From Saccopteryx bilineata (taxonomy: Eukaryota; Chordata; Mammalia; Chiroptera; Emballonuridae): 64,000 nt of DNA. Shown one piece after another: positions 34,930 through 46,409 of this stretch. Location of the stretch: the NCBI RefSeq assembly GCF_036850765.1, contig NC_089495.1, positions 199,524,847-199,588,846 on the forward strand. The letters run 5' to 3'. A program made the translations under genes and the position numbers. The notes beneath the pieces are model-generated. The model was not told the origin of the DNA and made no database searches. It was given only the letters and a program-made list of their open reading frames with translations. Within the stretch, counting starts at the first letter, position 1; each line of letters opens with the position of its first letter.

Positions 34930-35770
34930 TGTGCACATGCATATATGTGCACACACATGCCGTGTGTTAATGCTGGTGCTCTGGCATGTGCATATATGTG
35001 CACACACATGCCGTGTGTAAATGCTGGTGCTGTAGGGAGCACACACGCCCACACACACGCATGCCATCTGGGCTCTGGGATCCCGTGGCCCAGGCTGCGT
35101 CAAGCCAAGAGACACGGGCCAAACAGCAGCCAGCCAGCCTCCCCGGGCCGTCTTCCCTCCCCCGGGCCTCAAGAAACAAAGACAGTTTAGCAAGAACTCC
35201 CCAGCTAAGCGGTTTTTTTAAGACCTTCAGCCGGCAGCCGCCTGGCTGCGCTGAACGTCTCACTTTATTAGTGAATTTGGCCTTGGGCGTCTGGCTGTTT
35301 GATCAATCCTGCCGGGGGTCAGTGATATTTCCTCCCGGCCCCCCACACCCGCCCCTGCCTCTCCACGCACCTGATGAACAGCGGTGCCCCTGGACGGCTG
35401 ATCACCTATTGATTTTTGCGCCGGAGGCTGCATCCCGCCACCAGCTGCCATCTCCAGCCCTGTCACTGGGCCCACTTGGTGACTAACTGATCCCCCAGAC
35501 CCCTCCCGAACCCCCCTCACTCCGGACTCAGCTCGCCTCCCCACTGACCCATCCTGCCGGCCTCACTGCGTGTCCAGTCCCTGCCCTGTCTCTCAGGGCT
35601 GAATGCTGCGGCTGCAGACACCCAGGTCAAAGCCTTTCCCAGGACCTACCCACCCCCAGGTGGCCTGGCTTGAAATCCCAGCTGCGCAGCCTTCAGTAAA
35701 TCCAGGCCCTGTGCCTACGTTTCCTTGTTTGTAAAGCTGGAGCATGTTAGAAACTATCCATCCTGTATTT
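34930..35770. other. Intergenic; small duplicated CA-rich unit, otherwise unassigned
   Basis: A 45-bp unit (CATATATGTGCACACACATG then CCGTGTGT) occurs twice at about 34940 and 34990. Positions 35200-35330 are unique with TTATTAGTGAATTTGGCC. No gene is supported. Confidence 0.5.
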
Positions 35771-35774
35771 AAGA

Positions 35775-36620
35775 CAGCAGTTTCCCAAGTATGTTCTGGG
35801 GAACCTCTGGGGGTCCCTGGGACCCTCTGGAGTGTCCATAATAATGAAAGCTATGATCATAAAAACGCTAAGATGTTATTTGTCTTTTTCACTTCTAATT
35901 AAAGATGTTCTTGACTCTCGGCGAAGTGTTCCAGGGACTCCACGACATGCGATATCTCAAAAACGTGAATGCAGAAGCAGCTATGAAGACCCAGCTGTTT
36001 TCTATTAGGGCTGACATTAGAGAGGTTTGCGAACTTGTAACGCAACGCCACGCTCCCTTCTCCCCGAATGCTTTGTGTTCGGAAATATAGTTATAGCTCA
36101 TGAAATATTTACGTAGATGTGTGACGTGTTTATTACTGTGATTGTAAATAAATTATCAACAGATATGATTACAATTTCTCAATCTCATCTCCTCCGGTGT
36201 AAACAGTGGCAGGTAAGATATCCTCGATAATTTTAACAGCATAAAGCAGGGGTCCCCAAACTACGGCCCGCGGGCCACATGCGGCCCCCTGAGGTCATTT
36301 ATCCAGCCCCCGCCACACTTCCGGAAAGGGACACCTCTTTCATGGGTGGTCAGTGAGAGGAGCATAGTTCCCATTGAAATACTGGTCAGTTTGTTGATTT
36401 AAATTTACTTGTTCTTTATTTTAAATATTGTATTCGTTCCCATTTTGTTTTTTTACTTTAAAATAAGATATGTTCAGTGTGCATAGTGATTTGTTCATAG
36501 TTTTTTTTTTTAGTCCGGCCCTCCAACGGTCTGAGGGACAGTGAACTGGCCCCCTGTGTAAAAAGTTTGGGGAACCCTGGCATAAAGAGTTCTTGAGACC
36601 AAAAAACTTGAGAAATGTCG
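35775..36620 (+). mobile_element. Ancient hAT element interrupted by a younger hAT
   Basis: It starts CAGCAGTTTCCCAAGTATGT with GGGGGTCCCTGGGACC and ends GAGACCAAAAAACTTGAGAA. Its inner part, GAATGCAGAAGCAGCTATGA then AGACCCAGCTGTTTTCTATT, follows a well-known ancient mammalian hAT-like (MER-type) repeat. The element at 36247-36579 splits it. Confidence 0.7.
36247..36579 (+). mobile_element. hAT non-autonomous element B, nested in older hAT
   Basis: 333 bp, start CAGGGGTCCCCAAACTACGG, end GTTTGGGGAACCCTG, with exact 8-bp target duplication GCATAAAG (36239-36246; 36580-36587). Same family as 32404 and 50235. Confidence 0.96.
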
Positions 36621-36999
36621 ATACAAGATACTACTAGCCCAGTGCCTGGTCACCGTAAGCATTGGGTGAATTGTTATTATTTTTCATTGTTATTGGGACG
36701 GATTATCAATTGGCGAGTTCACCGCTTGAGCCAGTGGGTTCTCATGGGTGTGGGCTGGAGACCCTGATTAGGGATTTAGTTTCTGAAACCAAATGGTCAA
36801 AGTGGGGTCCTCTGCTGGGTCCTAGAGCCCTCCCTGCTCTGCTCCTGGCAGCTGTCCTTACCCGGCACTCACTGTCAGCTTGGGGCCCTGAGCACCACCG
36901 CCTCGGGAGGGGAGCTCCTGACTGACCTTCACCCGGGCACCTGGCGCTGCTGCACCCCTGCTGCGCGCTGCGCAGTTGGTGCAAACTGGGCAGAGGAGC

Positions 37000-37790
37000 T
37001 GTAATAATAATAGTGCTCCTTGCTGAGCGCCCACCATGTGGCAGGCAGCGTGGTAAGCACTTTAGAAAAGTTGTCATTTGATCCCAACAACAATTTTATG
37101 TGGTTGTTTTAAAATGTACTTGGGATTTTGTTGTAGTCAGGGTATGGTCAGATGACAGGCAGGAAGACAATGGCCTTGAAGGAAGACTTTATTACTCACA
37201 GTTCCCCAGAGGAGGGGGCGTGCCACCACGCAGCACCATGTGGAGAACACCAGGGCCGGCAGTTGGCAAAGGAGTGAGGGGCTAGCACGGCCAGACCCTC
37301 TGTTGTGGAAGGAAGGGACATGACAGGGTGAGCGGTTCATGGTGGGTTCATGTGAATCATTTTGGTTAGCTCCAAGCAGCAGGGGTGTCCCTAGCTATCC
37401 GGTCACTGGCCCTGGCCCTGGCCTGATGTGTTGGCTCAGAGTATGAGTTAGATAGAGAGGACGGTTAGGATCGGGCTTCAGATGGGCCAGTTTGGATATG
37501 CGAAGTGAGCTCAAGGCAGGTTGTTTAGCCAGTCCTGGGAGGGGCAGTCCCTCTCTGAGTCTGCAAGTCCACAAGAAGTCAAACATCAGAACACACACAG
37601 ATGCACACAGGATTAATACAGGGATGTATACTACTATTACCTTCATTTTAAAGATGAGGAAACTGAGGCAAGGGCTTAAGTGTCATGTCCAAGGTCCACA
37701 GCTGGTAGGTGGGGACAGCAGGACTGAACCCAGGTCCTGTGGCACCTAAGGCCAAGCCCATGACCTCACCATATCACACTCCTTCATCCC
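37000..37790. mobile_element. MIR element split by an LTR
   Basis: Left piece (about 37010-37110: CTTGCTGAGCGCCCACCATG, CAGGCAGCGTGGTAAGCACT) and right piece (about 37630-37760: TTTAAAGATGAGGAAACTGA, CCAAGGTCCACAGCTGGTAG, GACTGAACCCAGGTCC) are successive parts of one MIR3-like element. Confidence 0.65.
37128..37609 (-). mobile_element. Solitary LTR (endogenous retrovirus)
   Basis: A 482-bp foreign segment inside a MIR with 5-bp flanks GGATT (37123-37127; 37610-37614). On the minus strand it begins TGTGTGCATCTG and ends CCCTGACTACAACA(A), with an AATAAA signal (plus 37188-37193) about 60 nt before the end, as expected of a U3-R-U5 structure. No internal retroviral genes are nearby, so it is a solo LTR. 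The family is not recognised. Confidence 0.65.
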
Positions 37791-38189
37791 AGGCTGGGGC
37801 AGCTCACTGCCTGGCCTCCACTAGCCAGGCTGTGGCCACGGCCTCACCCTCACAGCCCTGTACACACGGGCCGTGTATCAGGCTGTAGTGTAGCTATGAG
37901 CACCATGACCCTGGGCAACGCTCCCTAGTAGGTGCCAGTCCTGTCTCTGGGCCACTAAAGTCTCCAGGAGAGATGGACACAATGCAGACATGGCGGGGCC
38001 TGGGGTGGTCCAGACATCCCGCGGCTCTCAGATTTATTACGGAACACCAGCTCCTACAAAGTTGTTAGATCTACAAGGACAATGGTGGGAGGCTCCTTCC
38101 ATTCCAAGGCGCTCAGGCCGGGACCAGGGACGCTGGGGGCATGCCTGGTGGGTAGGTGGGTAGACTGCAAGGGCAAGACCCCGGGTGTG

Positions 38190-38460
38190 GCCGGCTCTGA
38201 GCATTCACCGCCGGCAAAACCCGGAGTAGGACACGTTCGTCCTGGCAGCGCAAACGCGGGGCTTTGGCGCCCCCTGCCGGCCGCCGCGCGCAGCACCGGC
38301 CTGAGCGTTCCGCGGCACCCGCCTGCGCTGGAATGCTCTGACGCCGGCGCCCGCAGCCCCGGTCCGGATAGGGAACGAGTGGATGTCGGTCCTCGCCCCG
38401 CGCAGGCCCACCCGCGGTTGAGAGCACGGACAAACCCGGAGGTGTGACCCCAACGCGAGC
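38190..38460. promoter_or_regulatory. CpG island, intergenic
   Basis: About 38 CpG in 270 bp by eye, in otherwise CpG-poor surroundings. No known gene start lies here. A near-perfect CTCF core in reverse (CGCCCCCTGCCGG, one mismatch) sits at 38268-38280. It could be an lncRNA promoter or an enhancer-associated island. Confidence 0.75.
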
Positions 38461-38464
38461 TGCA

Positions 38465-38945
38465 TCTTACTCGGGCAAGGCCCATGGCCGTCTGAGCCTC
38501 AGTTCCTCCTTGCAGGGGCCAAAGGGGAGAGGGGTTCTGCAACCTCGTCCCCAACGTGTCCCTGCCTTTACTCCGTTCCAGTTCCAACCTCACCACTCCC
38601 CCGCACCCCAACCCCACGAGCGTGACAGTTTCTGCAATTCCGAGTCGCAGTGGGCCACTTCTCCACTTAACACCTTTCAGGCGAAACGGTTGTTGCATAA
38701 AACATTGCTTCCCTTTTAGACTAAACCTGGTCAGACAGACCCAAACAAGGGAACACAGAGCTGACGGGTCAGCGCCACCGACCCCCAGCACTCACAGGGG
38801 AAGGAGGCCCCCAGGTCTACCCCGGTTACCCAGAGGGGACAGGGGCCCTCCCAAGGAGAGTACCATGGCGGGTTCCATTTCCAGACCAGGCTTCAGAAGC
38901 CCATTAGCCCCTGGTGGCCTGAGTCTGATGTGGAACTGGTAAAAC
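38465..38945. other. Intergenic flank of CpG island, unassigned
   Basis: Unique sequence. Part of the 245-codon minus-strand frame (38054-38791) lies here; its translation is Arg/Gly/Pro-rich, with no motif I recognise. Confidence 0.5.
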
Positions 38946-38954
38946 AATTTACCT

Positions 38955-39383
38955 AAAAACTTTATTTATTTATTTTTAATTTAGTGAGAGGAGGGGAAGC
39001 AGGGACAGACTCCTGCATGCGCCTGGACCAGATTCACCTGGCAAGCCCACTAGGGGGCGATGCTCTGCCCGTCTGCGGCCCCTGGTCCTCAACCGGAGCC
39101 TTTTTTCTTTTTTCTTTTTTTTTTTTTAAGCACTTGAGGCAGAGGCCATGGAGCCATCCTCAGCGCCCTGGGCCAACTCATTTCAATCAAGCCATGGCTG
39201 CAGGAAAGGAGGAGAGAAGGGGGGGGAGAGAGAGAGAGAGAGAGACACGGAAAGAGAGAAAAGGGAGAGGGGGAGGGGTAGAAAAGCAGATGGATGCCTC
39301 TCCTGTGTGCCCTGACTGGGAATCAAACCCGGGACATCACATGCCAGGCGACACTCTACCATTGAGCAAATTGGACAGGGCCC
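38955..39383 (-). mobile_element. Rhin-1-type SINE, old copy
   Basis: The order matches other minus copies, with insertions (a poly-T run at about 39105-39128, a GA run at about 39226-39246) and head CATTGAGCAAATTGGACAGG. It retains a CTCF-like core at 39047-39059 (CCACTAGGGGGCG). Target duplications are eroded. Confidence 0.85.
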
Positions 39384-39384
39384 C

Positions 39385-39800
39385 ACCCCAAAACTTGGTG
39401 TCACAAGACCTGCCACAGACTCTGTGAGTCAGGAATTTAAACAGGACACAGTGGGGTAGGCTTGTCTCTGCCCCTGGTGTCTGGGGTCTCAGCTGAGCAT
39501 GATTCAAAAACCTGGAAGATTTGGGCCAGTAGGGGCCCCTTCCAAGATGCCATGTCCATGTGTATCCTGGCTCCCCGCTGAGGCTGGACTATCGGCCAGA
39601 GCCTATGTCTATTGGCCAGACTTTATGCCTATCAGCTAAAGCCTATGCCTATTGGCCGGCCTCTCCAACTCCCCGGACTCAGGTTGTTGGCCTCCAGTGT
39701 CCCTAGATTCCAATTCACTGTGGGTCCTGACTTCACTGGTGGGTCTTAAATGGCTGAAAAGGGCTCCTCTGAATGAGCTGCAGCAACTGGGGGTCAGGAG
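39385..39800. repeat. Unassigned, with 20-bp degenerate tandem repeat
   Basis: Positions 39590-39660 hold 3.4 copies of a 20-bp unit (TATtGGCCAGAGCCTATGcC type). The rest may be an old LTR-like repeat that I cannot place. Confidence 0.5.
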
Positions 39801-40073
39801 GAGGGGCCATGGGAAATAGGGTACCGCAGGAGACAGCTCAAATAAATCATGACTTGGTTGAACTCTCACTTCAAATCCAGCGGCTTACAGGAAAGAAGAG
39901 TGGGGCATGCAAGGTATAACGCGGAGATCAGGGCTCGGGGAGAGATTTCTTCACACTGCCCCGCTCCTCCATGTTTGCTCTGCCAGGCTGCCAGAAGCAA
40001 GGGACCAAAAGCATCGCATCAGCCCATTGCCAGGCGGGGCCACCCTGTCTGGGGAGTCACTGCTGTCATATGG

Positions 40074-40086
40074 CCAGCAGAGGGCA
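40074..40086 (+). promoter_or_regulatory. CTCF core motif match in unique sequence
   Basis: CCAGCAGAGGGCA, in the context TGGCCAGCAGAGGGCAG, fits the published core CCASYAGRKGGCR at all 13 positions and is not inside a Rhin-1 copy. A plausible CTCF site, unverified. Confidence 0.55.
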
Positions 40087-40199
40087 GCACAGCCCTACTC
40101 TGTCGTGTCACCAGTTGAGCAGAATAGCGAGCTGGAACTCAGAGTCATACCTAGGACCTTCCATATCTCTGGGTGTGGCCTGAATAGGGAACGGCCTTC

Positions 40200-40860
40200 T
40201 AGCATGTGACAGGAGCAGAGATTTGGTCATGTTCACTGCCCTATCTCCCGATCAATACATAATTGAGTGTTGGGTGAGGGTGACTATGTGTGTGCCATTC
40301 TCAGATGGGAAAGTGCTTCTAGATATGTCAAATGTCAGTGAGTCAGTGTCTGACCCTGCAGGGCCTGGGGGAGTCCATCGGGTTTGCTTCTGGGTGGGTC
40401 AGAGTGAGTGTGTGCGCAAGCATGGGTCTGTGCCTGATGACACTGCTCCCCTGGTGTGTCCAGCAGCCCTGCACGCTTTCTGTTCACACTCCCTCCCCCA
40501 GGGAAGCCCCAGTGTCCCCAGCCCCAGGCCAGGGAGGCCCTAGTCCAGGCCTCTGTGGACGTCTCCCAGACATATCCATCCCCTCTGCTCAGACCCCGGT
40601 TCATACAGGGGACCCTCATCTCTCATCCACTTCATTCTGGGGGTCTGTATCTCTCACTTAATAAAAGGAGTCCTCTTTGAAGTGGGTATCAATTATGGCA
40701 CCTGGGGGCTAAGATAGGTGGCGGGGGTGGGGGGGCAGCAGGGCCGCAGTGACACAGCAGGGCTGGGAAGAGCAGAGGCCCTGGTGTCTGGGCAGTGCCT
40801 GGCCCCAACCTTCGGGGAGCTCCAGGGGACACCAACTCCGCACCAGCCCACATATGAGTG
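40200..40860. other. Intergenic, nothing recognised
   Basis: Mixed composition, a G-rich stretch at about 40720-40740, no gene or repeat that I can support. Confidence 0.5.
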
Positions 40861-40889
40861 AATGAACGTCACAAGGGATCACGTCCTCA

Positions 40890-41320
40890 ACTTACAGATA
40901 AAGAAACTGAGATGAACACGGGAATTGCATCTTCCAAGGGCCACAACGTACTCTAAACGTGGGACTGTGGCTTCAGCCCAGGTCTTCTCCAGCCACAGAG
41001 GAGGACATTCTGAGTGATCCCGTTCCTATGAGATTCTGGAAAAGACAAAACTTCAGAGAGCAGTTGTGACGCCGGAGGCCAGCAGGCGGGGCTGAGAGTT
41101 ACTAGAGAAGACGGTGTGCAAGTTTTGGGTGGAAATGCTTGATTTGAGTGTTCATTTGTGGTGCATATATTTGCCAAAGCTAACTGAACTATCCAATTAC
41201 AATGATGCATTTATTTATTGTATGTAAATTTGCCTTGATAAAGGTTTTTGTTGTTGTTGTTGTTTTTAATCTAGGTCTTCTGACTCAGACTCCAGTGCTC
41301 TTGCCCCACCACTCAGGAGA
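40890..41320. mobile_element. MIR interrupted by an L1 3' end
   Basis: Left MIR piece (CAGATAAAGAAACTGAGATG to CCCAGGTCTTCT) and right piece (AGGTCTTCTGACTCAGACTC, then CAGTGCTCTTGCCCC) are contiguous in MIR. Between them, about 40992-41269, is an L1 3' end (AGATTCTGGAAAAGACAAAA; CATTTATTTATTGTATG) with a GTTGTTTTT tail. The 9-bp repeat AGGTCTTCT flanks it. Confidence 0.65.
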
Positions 41321-41649
41321 CCCCACGGCGAGTTGTCAGTGACATGTGTCCATGCGGCCTGCAGGAGTTATTCTTGGCACCCAGTGATGTTAGAACTCCG
41401 TCCGGGCATGGACCAGAGAGCAGTCAGGAGAGGCTGAGGGCTTCAGGGACCTCGCATCCTAAATCTGGCTGAAATAACGGATGAATCAATTGGCAAAAGT
41501 CAAACATTGCCAGAGTCCAGGAGAGCCAACCTTGGTTTACAAATCTGGGAACAGGAAATGCCCTGTTTCCCTAGCAGCTGGGTCCCCATGACCCCACTCA
41601 CCACTGGCACAGGTAACCATTCTGGAATCTGCCCTCCTTCTGAGCCCAC

Positions 41650-41830
41650 AGTTCCGGCCAGGATGATTCATAACACCTTTTCTCCAAGCGATGAAAAATT
41701 TAGAGTGAGACTTAAATTTAACAAGTTCCCTGGTGGTCTCTTCCAATTTGCATATTGCCTCTCTAACCTGGCCCAGATTTCTCCCCCCGAGCTAATTAAG
41801 AGGTTTCTAAATGACTAGTCAGGCAACGAC
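41650..41830. promoter_or_regulatory. Candidate conserved non-coding element
   Basis: Unique block with a perfect octamer ATTTGCAT (41746-41753) and homeobox-type GAGCTAATTAAGAG at about 41789-41802. No repeat is recognised. Inferred from texture. Confidence 0.35.
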
Positions 41831-41834
41831 AAGG

Positions 41835-44800
41835 AGAGCAGGAGCCACAAGGGGGCAGCAAACACAACTGAAGTTTAGAGGCTCCTTTGGATGATAAAAG
41901 GTTCCCAAGGGAACCTCAAAGCCCTGGCATATCCTGTTCTTTTTAGCCTCATAGTGATCCAGGCCAGCACTAAGGGCAGGAAGTTTCCAGAAGCACATTG
42001 CCACGAGCTGAAGTAAAGGGACAGCAGTCCCTGTAGCTTAAGAGGATTTATTCCATCTTAAGGCTGCTGATGCCACCTGTCCTATGAGTTCCTTCCTGTC
42101 TTGGAACCAGGTAGGAGCTGTGCCCAGATAACACCCACGAGCTACCGCCCACCCCAGCGGTCTACACAGTCCTACATTTGGGGAGAGCTTCTCCCATGCG
42201 TGCATTTGCCTCTGCTGGAAGACCGCAGGGCTGCGCGCCGTTCCCTCCTCAGTGGTCACACAAGGCTGCCTGCTGCTTTCAGACAGCGGGTGAAAAGTGA
42301 CTCCACCATGGGGTTTGTAGAATTTGTTCGCTCAGGAGGCATCACAGGAAGAACTTGCAGGGAGCAGCCTGGTTTGGGGCAGCAGCCTGTGCCCGAGCTT
42401 TGCAGGGCTGAGGACTCTGGGCATCACACCCACTCCTTCCGAGAGCTCCCAGCCTCCCTTGCTCACAGCTTCGGTAGCACCCGCAAGTGGGTGCCGGGGC
42501 CACAGACTGGGGGAAACGCTGCCTCAGAAATCTCTGGCCGGCGAGGAAACGGCCTGTTTGAACAAGCTCAGTACCACCCAAGAGTGCACCAGGGAACATC
42601 TCCGTGATTCACCCGCGATGGCAGACGCGATCTTTCCGGAGGGAGCAACGACTGAGAAGCCAGGGACAAGCCCTCTCTGGGAGCCTCTCACCCTGAGTGG
42701 CCAGCAGTGTCTGAATTGATTTAATTGACTATTGTCAGCTTCCACGACAGGAATCCCAGAGTTCCACTGTCCTGCTTCAGCCCAAGTTGGAAGGCCAAGG
42801 AAAAATCCAGATGAGTCACAGGAGAGTGGAAACAGCTGATCTTATGGAAAGGTGCAGCAGGAGCTATGGGGGCGAGTCCTGCTAATTTGAATTATATAAA
42901 GACAGGTAGTTTCCCGGCTGCTCCCAAAGTTCACCGGGAATTCAGGTGCTTGGCAAGGCAGACCCATTTCCCCGGGGCTCACGCTGGCGCTGCCCGCTGG
43001 CCCACGGTCCGCTTAGCCCACAACCCGGTGGTTTGCAGACTGGAGGATTTCTCCAGTTTTTGTTTTCGATTTTGATTTTGATTTTTTTTAAGAGTCTAAG
43101 ATCACCAGTATTTTATTTTTCCAAAGAAAACGTTTTTTAAAATTACTATCATTTTCTACAACAAATATTTCCACACACACACACACAAAGATAAAAGACT
43201 AGACACGGTCTTTTATGTAGAATAGTTTTGAGCTTCATGAAGTGCTTATTACATGTTCCTCGTTTGGGGAGGGAGGTCAGGAGAACTCCCGGTGGGCCGG
43301 CTGACACTGGTGGCCACCAGCAGGACCCGCCTGCTGTTGAATGCAGCCACACTGATCACAGTGCTTTGGGGAACAGAGGGGAGGCTTGGGGTGAGGTCTA
43401 GGCACATGTCAGGGCACCACCCGTGCAAAAACCAAGTGTATCGACTGTTACCCCAATCCGATGCTCCTCCTGACCTCCCAGCCGCTGGGTCCCCTCCCCC
43501 CAGGCCTGATGTCCTCATGTCTTCATGACCCATTTCCATTACCAGTAGGTCCCACGCCACCACGTTAAAACCACGTGGACTGGAGCTTTGCACGCGGACT
43601 CCCAGAGGCCTGGTCTAGCAGTTACAGGATGGGGTCTGGCGGGCACTTCAGCCTGGTGCCCCCCACCACCCCACCCTATGACGACCAGAAGCCCTCAGCC
43701 CTGGGTCCTGCAGAGCAGGGCTGGGCACAGGGACGGAATGCCGGGGGGTAGATGGCAGCACCTAAGCCAGGTGAGCAGCGCTGGCCGCGGGCTGTGCTGG
43801 CGCCAGGACAACAGGAGACAGGGCTCTCCCAGGTCATGGCCACTGTGAAACACTCAGCTGGAGGGGACAGACAGGGCAGGACATCAGCCCCTTAGGCACA
43901 TTCCCAGGAAGGTCTTGTCATCGGGTAGCCTCTTTTGGAAGCTGCCCTGGCCTCTCACCACTGTCTTGGCCTCTGGAGTCTCTGCCGCTAGTTCTCAGCA
44001 CCCTTCTCTGCGCTGATCCCCCAACCCAGTCCCTCACGGTCCAACACCTCCGCCCCGCCCCTGCGCCGTGCACACAGCTGAGGAGCTGGCCAGAGACTTG
44101 CTGAGGGACCAACAAGGGCACCATCGCCCAGGGGGCTCCTTGTGAGGTCACTGTCCAACCCGCGGGAGACGGCGGGGGAGCCGCAGGGCCGATCCACAGC
44201 ACAGAATGCTCCAGCGCTGGGCCTGAGACGCCCGCCCCAGCGCGTCCAGCCGGGCCCCCCCGGCCCCACCTGGGGCACCTGACTGTGGTGTTGCAGGTGG
44301 CTCACTGACAATTGCGGAACGCCAGGCCGAGCCTGAGCAGACTAATTCTTGCAGAACTACTTGGGGGCTCGTGAGTTACCGGCGATCAGGGCTGCTGGCC
44401 ATCCCTGTAGACGTGGTGCGGTTCTGCAGACGCACGTGAGGCTGGGATTTGAGTGACAGGCCTCTGACAGTGAGGAGCCCTCCCCACACACTATGGACCA
44501 CGACGTCCCATGCCAAGCTCAGAGCCGACCCTGCGGAGGGCGCCCCGAGAGGCGGGCATGGGCGCGTGGTCGGGATCAGACGCCTGCTCCCCAGGCTGCA
44601 CCCCCGCCATCTCTGTTCTCACTGGGGATCTCGTCTCACCCAGAGGGTGCAGATTCTGCACCTGCCTGTCCTCCTTCCTGAAGCTTGGGAGATTCAGCCC
44701 AGTCCCAAGTTCAGACTTCACACCAGTCCGGACCTCTGTCCTCCCTACAGAAAGGTCCCGGGACCCTGGCAAGAGCAGCAGTTTGGGATGTTGGTTAAAC

Positions 44801-44975
44801 CACATCCCACAGAGATTGCTCTAACAAGGCGCTGAGGTTGTTTGATCACTCCACAGGGCTTCTCCTCTGTGTGACCCAAAGGCTGCTGGATGCCACAGCC
44901 TGGGGCTTCCCTGCCAACGCCAGGCCCTCACAGGGAGAGTGAAGCGGACCATCTTAAAATATAAAACACAGACCG
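41835..44975. other. Intergenic 3' flank beyond DHX35; no gene seen
   Basis: Largely unique. It includes a CpG-rich stretch at about 44155-44270 and an A/T-rich part at 43065-43205 with a short (CA)n. Frames of up to 168 codons are composition-driven. Confidence 0.5.
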
Positions 44976-44980
44976 TGAGA

Positions 44981-45350
44981 GGCCCTGGCAGGTTGGCTCC
45001 ATGGTAGAACATGGGCCCAGCGTGTGGATGTCCCGAGTTCAATTCCCAGTCAGGGCACACAGCTGGTCAAGGCACACAGGAGAAGCAACCATCTGCTTCT
45101 CCACCCCTCCCTATCCCCCCCCCCCCCCCCCAAGCCATGGCTCATCTGAGTAACTTGGCCCAGGAGCTGAGGATGGCTCCATGGCCTCACCTCAGGTACT
45201 AAAATAGCTCAGCCCAGCAACGGAGCAGCTGCTGCAGCTGAGCAGAGCAACACCCCTGGTGGGCTTGCCTGGTGGAGCCCAGTTGCAGCACATGTGGGAG
45301 TCTGTCTCTCAGCCTCCCCGCCTCTCACTAAAATAAAAAATAATAATAAT
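44981..45350 (+). mobile_element. Rhin-1-type SINE, plus strand
   Basis: Head GGCCCTGGCAGGTTGGCTCC, B-box region GAGTTCAATTCCCAG, body with a poly-C run at about 45117-45132 and an A-rich end. Near duplicates ACAGACCGTGAGA / ACAGACATGAGA flank it. The CTCF-like box is degraded (CCACCAGGGGTG). Confidence 0.9.
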
Positions 45351-45364
45351 ACAGACATGAGAAC

Positions 45365-46409
45365 CAGGATGGGAGGGGATACATTTACTATAGGTATAAA
45401 GATTTACTATTATTAACAAGTTGTCATTATTATTAACACATTTATAAAATGGAAATAAAAATGACATACGTGTTTGGTGCCAAAGTGGCACATACAAACT
45501 AAGATCGGTACAAAAATAAATTTCCAAGCTATGTATTTTTAAAACAAACGTCATTGGAACAGGAAAGGGAACAAACTCCGGACGGGCACGCTGAAACGCA
45601 AACATCACGGCGAAGGCGCCGGGCAGCACCGAGCCCAGTGCCCGCCGGACAGGTCGGCCGGTGCGCGCAGGGACCCGGCAGGCGCACGGAAGCAAACACG
45701 GGGATGTTCCTGAGCTACAGAAGCCTAGAGCCTCTAAACCGCCGGGGCTCCTGCCGCAAGGGTCCGGCAGGCTGAGCGGATGGATTTTCTCTAGCACTCA
45801 GCTGGTGGCACCCTGCACGGCATTGTGGGCGGAGAAAGCTAAGCCACTTGTGAAAGAGAGAAACCCGCTGCTAACAAAGAACAGTGCCCCGTGAGTCCTC
45901 CCTGCCGATCACCCATCCTAGCGAGTCTTCTGGCCGCAGGTAACGGGGACACGGGCCAAGAGGAAGCCGGAGCTGCCTGGTGGAGAGCCCCTGGGTGACG
46001 CTGGGAGCTATCGCCGAGGTCCAGGCTCTCATCCGTCTGTGGATACACTTACACCCGGCAGCAGACTCACTGGTCAGCACAGCGCTCCCGCGGAGAAAGC
46101 CAGGCCCGCCCGGAAACCCCTGTGCCCCGCCCCCCCCCCCCAACCGTACTGCTTCAGCGACAGTGGGTAGCTTCCCTCCTGGGGCCCCCATCAAGCTGGG
46201 CCAGTCACTGTGCCTGCTGGGGGTGGCAGGCTGAGTCAGTGAGGGTGCCCTGAGCAAGGGCAAAGCCCTGCCTCTCCCGCTCTGCCTGGGGGCAGCGGGG
46301 CAGATGCCCGCCCACAGAAGGGCTGAGGAGCATGGCACGCCGAGCAGCGGAAGGTTTCACTTGGGCCAGCAGCACGGAGAAGCCCCCCCGCGGCTGCAGC
46401 CCGGCTCTG
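45365..46409 (-). other. DHX35: Probable DHX35 3' UTR
   Basis: The kilobase after the stop has no further exon signal. It contains a C-run at about 46130, a CpG-dense block at 45560-45780 and an AT-rich end at 45365-45560. On the minus strand I see no canonical AATAAA in the AT-rich end, only weaker variants, so the cleavage site is unresolved. A SINE begins at 45350, which makes an end before it likely. Confidence 0.35.
45560..45780. promoter_or_regulatory. CpG-dense block near DHX35 3' end
   Basis: About 24 CpG in 220 bp by eye, in the probable 3' UTR. No promoter-like neighbours. It could be a 3'-terminal island or a reading artefact of GC-rich UTR. Confidence 0.5.
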
